Assembly: GCA_026770585.1 (NCBI GenBank)
Contig: MU646340.1
Location: forward strand, 935,532-950,732
From: Baffinella frigidus
Lineage: Eukaryota; Cryptophyceae; Cryptomonadales; Baffinellaceae
DNA length: 15,201 nt
Reading direction: 5' to 3'
How positions within the stretch are numbered: the first letter of the stretch is position 1; every line of letters begins with the position of its first letter. Made by a program: the position numbers and the translations under genes. Shown here piece after piece: positions 1 to 6,517 of this stretch. The notes beneath the pieces were generated by a model, which was not told the DNA's origin, made no database searches, and was given only the letters and a program-made list of their open reading frames with translations.

Positions 1-80
1 CCCCCTGCCCTGATCCTGAGCGTACCTACCGCGGTCGTTGCACGTGATGAGTAATGGTGGGTTGCTCCCTGGGCGGGCAG

Positions 81-188
81 TTCACATCGGCGCTATCGCT
101 GCTTGCGCTGGAGCTCTCCGCGGCCGAGAAAGGATTGGTGCCCCCGTACATTGGCCTCGACGGCCCGTGGCAGAGCCTCGTCAACTAG
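81..188 (+). CDS. Possible terminal exon of an upstream plus-strand gene
   Basis: An acceptor-like GGGCGGGCAG at 71-80 is followed by a 35-codon frame ending in TAG at 186-188. It reads FTSALSLLALELSAAEKG, then a tail ending GLDGPWQSLVN. The amphipathic, codon-biased look and an AATAAA about 80 bases after the stop fit the 3' end of a gene whose body lies left of the window. In the same frame an ATG at 54 would extend it, but a TGA lies just before at 48-50. I recognise no family. The exon would converge tail to tail with the M13 gene. It could also be chance. Confidence 0.27.
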   Translation, partial: FTSALSLLALELSAAEKGLVPPYIGLDGPWQSLVN

Positions 189-267
189 CCAGTAGTGCTC
201 ATCCTCTCCTCGCGGCAAGCCGAACGTGCACTAGAATATATGTGTTACACAGTGCCGGAAGCAATGC

Positions 268-273
268 AATAAA
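268..273 (+). promoter_or_regulatory. Possible polyadenylation signal AATAAA
   Basis: AATAAA occurs about 80 bases after the TAG of the possible plus-strand exon, in an otherwise GC-rich stretch. TGTAA follows immediately. Its placement fits a cleavage and polyadenylation signal, but six bases are weak evidence. Confidence 0.25.
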
Positions 274-391
274 TGTAAATGTTGAACGCTCTGTGCCTGT
301 CTGGATTCCTTACCCTCCCCTGTCAGCGTTCCTTTCCTACCCCTCAAGTGACCAACGGGCGAATAATCACCCATGGAAGCCCTAGGCAGGT

Positions 392-531
392 CCTAGGGCC
401 CTACGGTAGGGCGTATCAGCCTACTGGTCACTTAAGGGATATGCACGTACATGGTACCTCGCTGGTAAGAAGCCGCGCCTTCCCCCTGGACCACCGTAGG
501 GCTATGATAGGTCTACTGTAGGGTCCTAGGG
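392..531. mobile_element. Small MITE-like element with imperfect terminal inverted repeats
   Basis: The left arm at about 392-430 begins CCTAGGGCCCTACGGTAG. The reverse complement of the right arm (about 494-531) begins CCTAGGACCCTACAGTAG. The match continues through a TATCA block and a second CCTAC block, so the arms are about 40 bases with a few mismatches and indels around a 60-70 base spacer. There is no coding capacity. An extra CCTAGG at 381-386 abuts the left end, so a target duplication cannot be defined. It lies between the converging 3' ends. Rest of 189-691: nothing recognised. Confidence 0.45.
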
Positions 532-691
532 GGGTGCACTGCTCATCGCTTACATGTAGAAACCGTCATACACAGCAGTAAGTCTTTGTCTGAGCGATGG
601 TCCCTCCTCCAGTAGAAACTGCTTCCCAATCCGGCCATGTATTGAAAAGCGAGCCTGAGCGAGACTAAGAGTGGAGGCCTGTGCTCCACAT

Positions 692-758
692 CTACCATAC
701 AGGACCCTGGTGCGCGAAGGCGATGACGTTGGACCCCAGCAGCTGCTGGTCTCCGCAC
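692..758 (-). CDS. M13 exon 16: C-terminal exon
   Basis: This short exon was found by requiring phase 2, a CAG|G acceptor and the family's terminal Cys...Trp-stop. Acceptor GTGCAG|G completes Arg714 and gives [10 protein letters not shown], then a tail ending GPVW and TAG. C715 follows MNPRAR as in the family (MNP..kC.vW). The terminal VW is displaced by about 18 extra residues. It is the only TGG-stop on the minus strand between here and the left edge. Confidence 0.65.
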
Positions 759-3700
759 CTGCACCCACGCCACCTCGTCAGCCAAACCACCTCGCCAGCC
801 GCCATGCCCCCCCCCGCGTCGCGCTTCTACTGCACATCTCGTGGCAGATCTGCCGGGCTCTGCTGAAACGGAAATCAGGGTCGAGTGTGAGGAGGCACCA
901 GGAGGGGATGCCGAGGGCGGTTCGGGTTCGCGTGCAGGGGATCACGGGTGGCGGTGGAGGTGAAACATGAGCAGACAGTGCGGAAGATGCGGATGGATGG
1001 ATGCAAGTGAGCGAAAGAGGGGAGGCTCGATCGTAATAACCACGAAGGAAAAAGGGGATCTCGGGGCGGTACCGCGCGCGGGGGTTCATGATGGCACGGT
1101 CCGCGCACTGGTACGCCTTGGCGAAGGGCTTGTACTGTGCCAGCGGCCCGTTCACTCGCGCCGAATCTGCCGCGAGGGGAGCGGCAAGGAAAGCGTCAGC
1201 GCGCGGCAGGAGCAGGGACAGGTTTGGGGTAGGGATGCGCGAGGGGCTGGCGGGGCGGGGCTCGGGGGCCCTGTTGGGTGGAGGGGCGCCGCGCGAGAAG
1301 ACGCGGTGTGGTCGAGGCGGATGGGGGCAACCACGGAAGAGGCCCTGGGAGGAGGACCTGACGCTACCAAGCAGATGCTCTTGTTGTCCACCTAGAGTGC
1401 CGACAAGTTGTTCCGAGCGGCCTACAGCTGTCGGAGTAGCGCTCCAAACACCCCACTCGAAAAGTGCCCACAGCGATGGGGTAGGTGGAGGTAGGTAGGT
1501 GGTGGGCACCAGACGCTAGCAAGCAGAAACAGCGATGGGGGGGGGGGGTACCCGGGGCGTGTTCGTCATCCTCGAGGGCGAGGAGGGCAGTCTTCTTGCG
1601 CTGCACGGAGCACCATGTCTGCCCCCATGAAAGGAAGAACAGCTGCTTGTCTGCCTCTGATGACTTCGGGTGCAGCTTCAGCAGCGCCTCGTACGACACC
1701 TGGTGTAGGGTGAAGGGTTGAGGGTTATCTCTAAACCTTGAAACTCTAAAACCCGAACCCTGGCAGAAACAGTAACCGGATTGAGAGAGGTCGCTCTCCA
1801 ATTGGGCTACCGCAGACCAACCTCGGGCTGTGCCAGGAGGTGACATGCGAGGAGTTCGGGGCATGGTTTCTGTGGCGGGTTTTCTGTAGTCCCGGTAAGA
1901 ACCTGGCAGTAAAGTTAATTGTGTTACCAGCCACCACCGTACAATCACGCACCCGCAACCCATTTCTCCCGGCGCGGTAGCCAGGGCTGGTAGGGTGAGT
2001 ACTGGGAGCAGGTCATGCGGCGCGAGTGGCGTGGGGGAGTGTTGGGGCGAGGCGAGCCTATCCCACGCTAGTCCCTGACAAGTTGGCGTGCGCGAACTGT
2101 GCCTGGGACACACCTTGACGCCGCCGCTGTCGGCGATGTTCTCCGCCAAGGTCATCTCCCCATCCACGCTCTTCCCGTGCACCTGCTCCCCCACACCCGA
2201 ACACCATCACTTCACTCGTCACCAACGTTGACTTCAACTTGAAAGTTGACTCTAATATAAACGTTGAAGAGAGGAGAGAGCGATCGGTGATTCCCTGGTG
2301 CGTAGTAGGGTGGAAGCAGTGCGCTGCAGTTGAGAGGTGGACATGATGCAACGGATGGTGATGAGGGCGATGCGTGAGGGCCAGGGTGCGAGAAGGTTTT
2401 GTATGGATCGGGATGGACCGTGAAGGTGCTGTAGTAGTCGACGATGCACTTGGCCCTCTTCTTGAATGCCAATACGTCCTGCGGCGTCCACCAATCCTGC
2501 CCAACGCACCACCAGCATCGTGAGGATGCTGCTGAGACTGCTGCCCAACGTCGAGAGCGTGGAAGGTTGCGAAATGTTTGGAGGAGACTGGCTTGGCTTG
2601 GGAGGGAGCTGCGGGTGCGCGCAGGCGCCGGGCTATTCTCAAGTTGACACTCTGGCTTTGCGGTACGAATCCGTCAACTTTCTAACGAGAAAGGTCACGG
2701 CGCGGCACCTTCATCCGGCCAGTGGCGTCGTAGCGGCGGCCGACGTTATCGAAGCCGTGCGTGAACTCGTGCCCCAGCACGCACCCCACCGATCCTGAGC
2801 AAGGGCATGCGTGTCAGGGTGAGCGGCCCGCCTCGGGACCTGGAGTCCTCTTTCTCTAGGCACGGTCAACCATCTGAAGCGCTTCAGGAAACGTCGAGTG
2901 CCTCTCTCAGACCCTTGCCTTGGCAATGTATCAGTTCGCTCTACGTAGCATCGTATCGGCAGGTTGCACCGCATGCTACGATCCTGCCAGAATCTTCCAG
3001 CCTCTGCCAGCTTGCATCCATGGCCCATAAAAAAAACAATAAAACTCCCTGACATCCGTGTCCACGTCTGCAATCAAGCGTTGCTGTGCACCGCAGCCCC
3101 CCCGAGGGCCACACCTCCCGCAGGGCGAGACGCGCCCCAAAAGTCGCATCTCGAAGGTGAACAGAAACTCGTCGCGTGGTTGCGAGAGTGAGGATAGCGG
3201 GCAGTGAGGGTCGTGGTGAGGGGAGGCGGAGTGGTTTCGGGGCGGCACCGTAGTTGCGAGCGTCAGGGTATTTGGAAGAGAAGAAAGGCTCCTGGAGAAG
3301 CCCCCCCGGGACGAACACTCCGTTCACCTGCCGCGCGTAGCTCCCATCCACCTGAACACCAAAGGTGGATGTGTGTCAGAGCAAGCCTGGGCGAGCCGGA
3401 GCCCCCATCCACCTGCAGCGCACGCGCGGACGGGCGTGAGCGCAGCCTCACCGAGCCGGAGCACCTCGAGATACAGAAGATAGATACACCAGGCGAGACC
3501 AACGAGAGATGCACTTGGATATAGAGAAGAGAGAGCAAGCGAGACCACTCTACACAAGGCACGATGCAAGGCAGGAGAGGAGACCTGGGTGGGATGCGGG
3601 AGAGTGAGGGGGAGACCTGGGTGGGATCCATGGAGCCCCAGCGCTCGCGATCGACAGGCTGATCGAGCCTCTTGAGCGCCCGCGAGATCACCCACCGCTT

Positions 3701-6472
3701 GGCGTTGTTGGTGTTGTTCAAGAACGAGTTGGGCCGCACGGGGAAGTCGTACTCCTGCCACTTGCCGTGCCCCACCTGCCAAACAGCACGGGGGACCCCC
3801 GGTTATTCTTCACGTACCGAGACGGGGGAAATTGTTGCCGGCATTGGCATTGTTGCCGGCAATACCGGCATTTGACGGGGGAAATTATTGCCGGCATGGC
3901 ATTGTTGCCGGCAATACCGGCATTTGTTCGCAGCCAGTCGTCTGTGAGCCCCAATCATGTCGACCCTCGCTGGCTCCCCCCAAAGCCTCGCCAATCCCTC
4001 ACAACGGACGACCGCGAGGTTGTGGTTCAGGGAGCAGGAGAACAAATCGCACGTGGTCCGACTCACAGTCTCCACCGCAAAGAACCCCCACCGCCCACCG
4101 CCCAGCCGGTTGGATGGGCCTGGAGACCTGGATGAACATGTTGTTGAGCTTATCAACAGCCTCGTCCTTGGTCTCGGGCTGCATCCAGTCCTCCGCCTGG
4201 ATGACCCCCCGGAAGGCAGTGCGGATGTTCTGGAGCATCTTCTCGGCCGCGTCCACGTTGGCTTTCGGGAGGTGCTTCGCCACGAACAGCTTCGCCACCT
4301 GTTGTGCCGCGAGAGTCAGAACCCCGACCCACTGTGTTTGTCCGATAGAGATGCACGACACACGCGCCCGTCTCGTCAGCACGCGCCCGCCTCCTTCTCG
4401 CCTCCACCCCCCCCCCCCCGAACCCTTCATCTCACCCTCCCGCACCCGTCCTCAACTGTCTTGGTCAGCTTGTCTGAAACTTGCTGCGCCTGCAGGGAGG
4501 TGGCGCCTAGTAGCTCTTGCTGGTGGCGCCTAGTCGCAGCAAGAAACGCAATCGCGTGCCAAGGGCCGCTACCGCAACGTGCTGTCTCCCTCCACACCAA
4601 GACCGCGACCGCAACGTTAGAGATAGAGGTGCGCTAGTGCTATGAAAGGGACGCTAAGGCAGAGGAGGGATTCGACCTTTCTCGGGAGGTCGGTGTTAGT
4701 GAAAGGTTTGAGGTTTAGGGTCTAGGGTTTGGGGGTGAGGGGTTGCACCTCGTCAGGGAGGTTGTTCTTGGTGGAGTCGTAGCACTTACGCCACCTTGGC
4801 GTCTGGTGCTCCACCCCCGTCAGGATGTGTCCCACCTGTGACACACCGTCTCTTTGTTATTTATGACACCAAAATCCTTGATGCGTGTGGATCACGAGGA
4901 CCCCGTCACCACCTTCACGTTGGCAGCCTTCTGACCGCTGCGGCCACGATCGTTCCGAACCTAGATGGTCAAACAATGGGCGTACTCTCGGCAGCTCTGA
5001 TGGAGAGGGGGGGGGGGGGGGACCTGGAGGCCCTGCTGGAGGAAGGGGCCTGAGAGGTCCGAGCCAAGCCCGTACGCGATCTTGAAGCGGAGGTAGGCCT
5101 TGTGCGCCCAGAAGGTGGGGGAAGTCATGAGGCCTGAGATGCCTGTCAAGAACGCGGGGTCCTTGCAGAGGATGTTGTCGCTCTGCACTCCTGCGCACCC
5201 GCCAGGGCAAGAGAGCCTCAGGGTCTGCCGGCAGGGGTCGCGCCATCCCGGGTGCCCACGCGCACCAGCACCAATGTTCACCGCGAGGTCAAACCTATAC
5301 CCTATACCCTAAACGGTAAACGGTAAGGATGCGGGGTGCCCACGCGCATCAACGCCGGCTCACCCGGTGGGGTGCAAGGCGGGGGGCGACGCCACGGCTT
5401 GTTTGATATCGATTTCTGGATTGTTGAGGGGCGGGAGACACAACGACACTGGGAGACAAAGGATCGGGGGTTAGGATAGGGAGACAGCTAGGAGATGTAT
5501 TTCTGAATGGTTAGGAAAGGGAGACAGACCAACGTTGGGCGCCCCGAGGCGGCGGAAGATCTCCGGGAACTTGATGCCTGGCGCCAGCTTGTTGAGCTCA
5601 GCCATCGAGTAGTGCTTGGCCTTGGCCGAGCGCAGCTTGTCGTTGGGCAACGTGTGCTTTGCGATCGCCATCTCCACGGAGATCGCGTCTGCTGCCGCGT
5701 GCTTCGCCTGGTCAAAGTGTTAGGGTTTGGGGTTTGGGGTTTGGAGTTTGGGGTTTGGGGTTTGGAGTTTGGGGTTTGGGGTTTGGAGTTTGGGGTTGGG
5801 GTTTTTGGTTGTTGGGTTTGGGGATGAGACATCAGATTTTAGGTTTTAGGTTTTAGGTTTTAGGGTTCAAGGTTTAGGGTTTAGGGTGTAGGTTTTAGGT
5901 TTTAGGTCTTAAGGTTTAGGTTTTGGGGTTTAGGGTTTTGGGTTTAGGGTTTAGGGTTTAGGGTTCAGCCGTACACGTCAGCCCTGGATTCATGCCGGCA
6001 TGCCGCCGCAGTAACGAGACTTGTAGTGATACCAACATGGCCAAAATTATTCCCCTTCTACGAGGCTAGGTGTGGTCACTATCGAGCGCTTGCCGCACGT
6101 CTCCGTGCGGACAGTGAGGCTCGGCATGGCAGGGAAGGCAGGGAAGGCAGAGAAGAGTTATTTATCCAAATTGTAATATATCAATTAATAATTATAGTTT
6201 TTCGTCAGCGGCACACGGACGCGTCTATTTATTGAGAGCGAAACCCAATACCCTAAAGCAGAAGCGGGGGGGCATACCTGGGAGGGAGTGAGGCCCGTGA
6301 GGACAAGGACGTTCTCAACGACCTTCTGGTACTGCGAGCGCATCTTCGAGAACTCGTTGGACGTGGCCGTGTACATCTTCGCCTCGGGGAGCGTCAGCCC
6401 TGGTGCGCCGCGGGGGTGCGTCAGTATCCGCCCTCCCTCTCTCTCTCTCCGCGACGAGAGAGACATTTTTTT

Positions 6473-6517
<45 letters not shown>

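Noticed and set aside
4660-4690. T-arm-like GGTCGAATCCC on the minus strand
   Set aside because: No matching stem, anticodon arm or acceptor stem. It lies inside an M13 intron.
5507-5856. Open frames of about 65-115 codons with a GVWGLEF-type repeat
   Set aside because: They are translations of the telomere-like array in M13 intron 4. No protein family, and the array continues past the frames.
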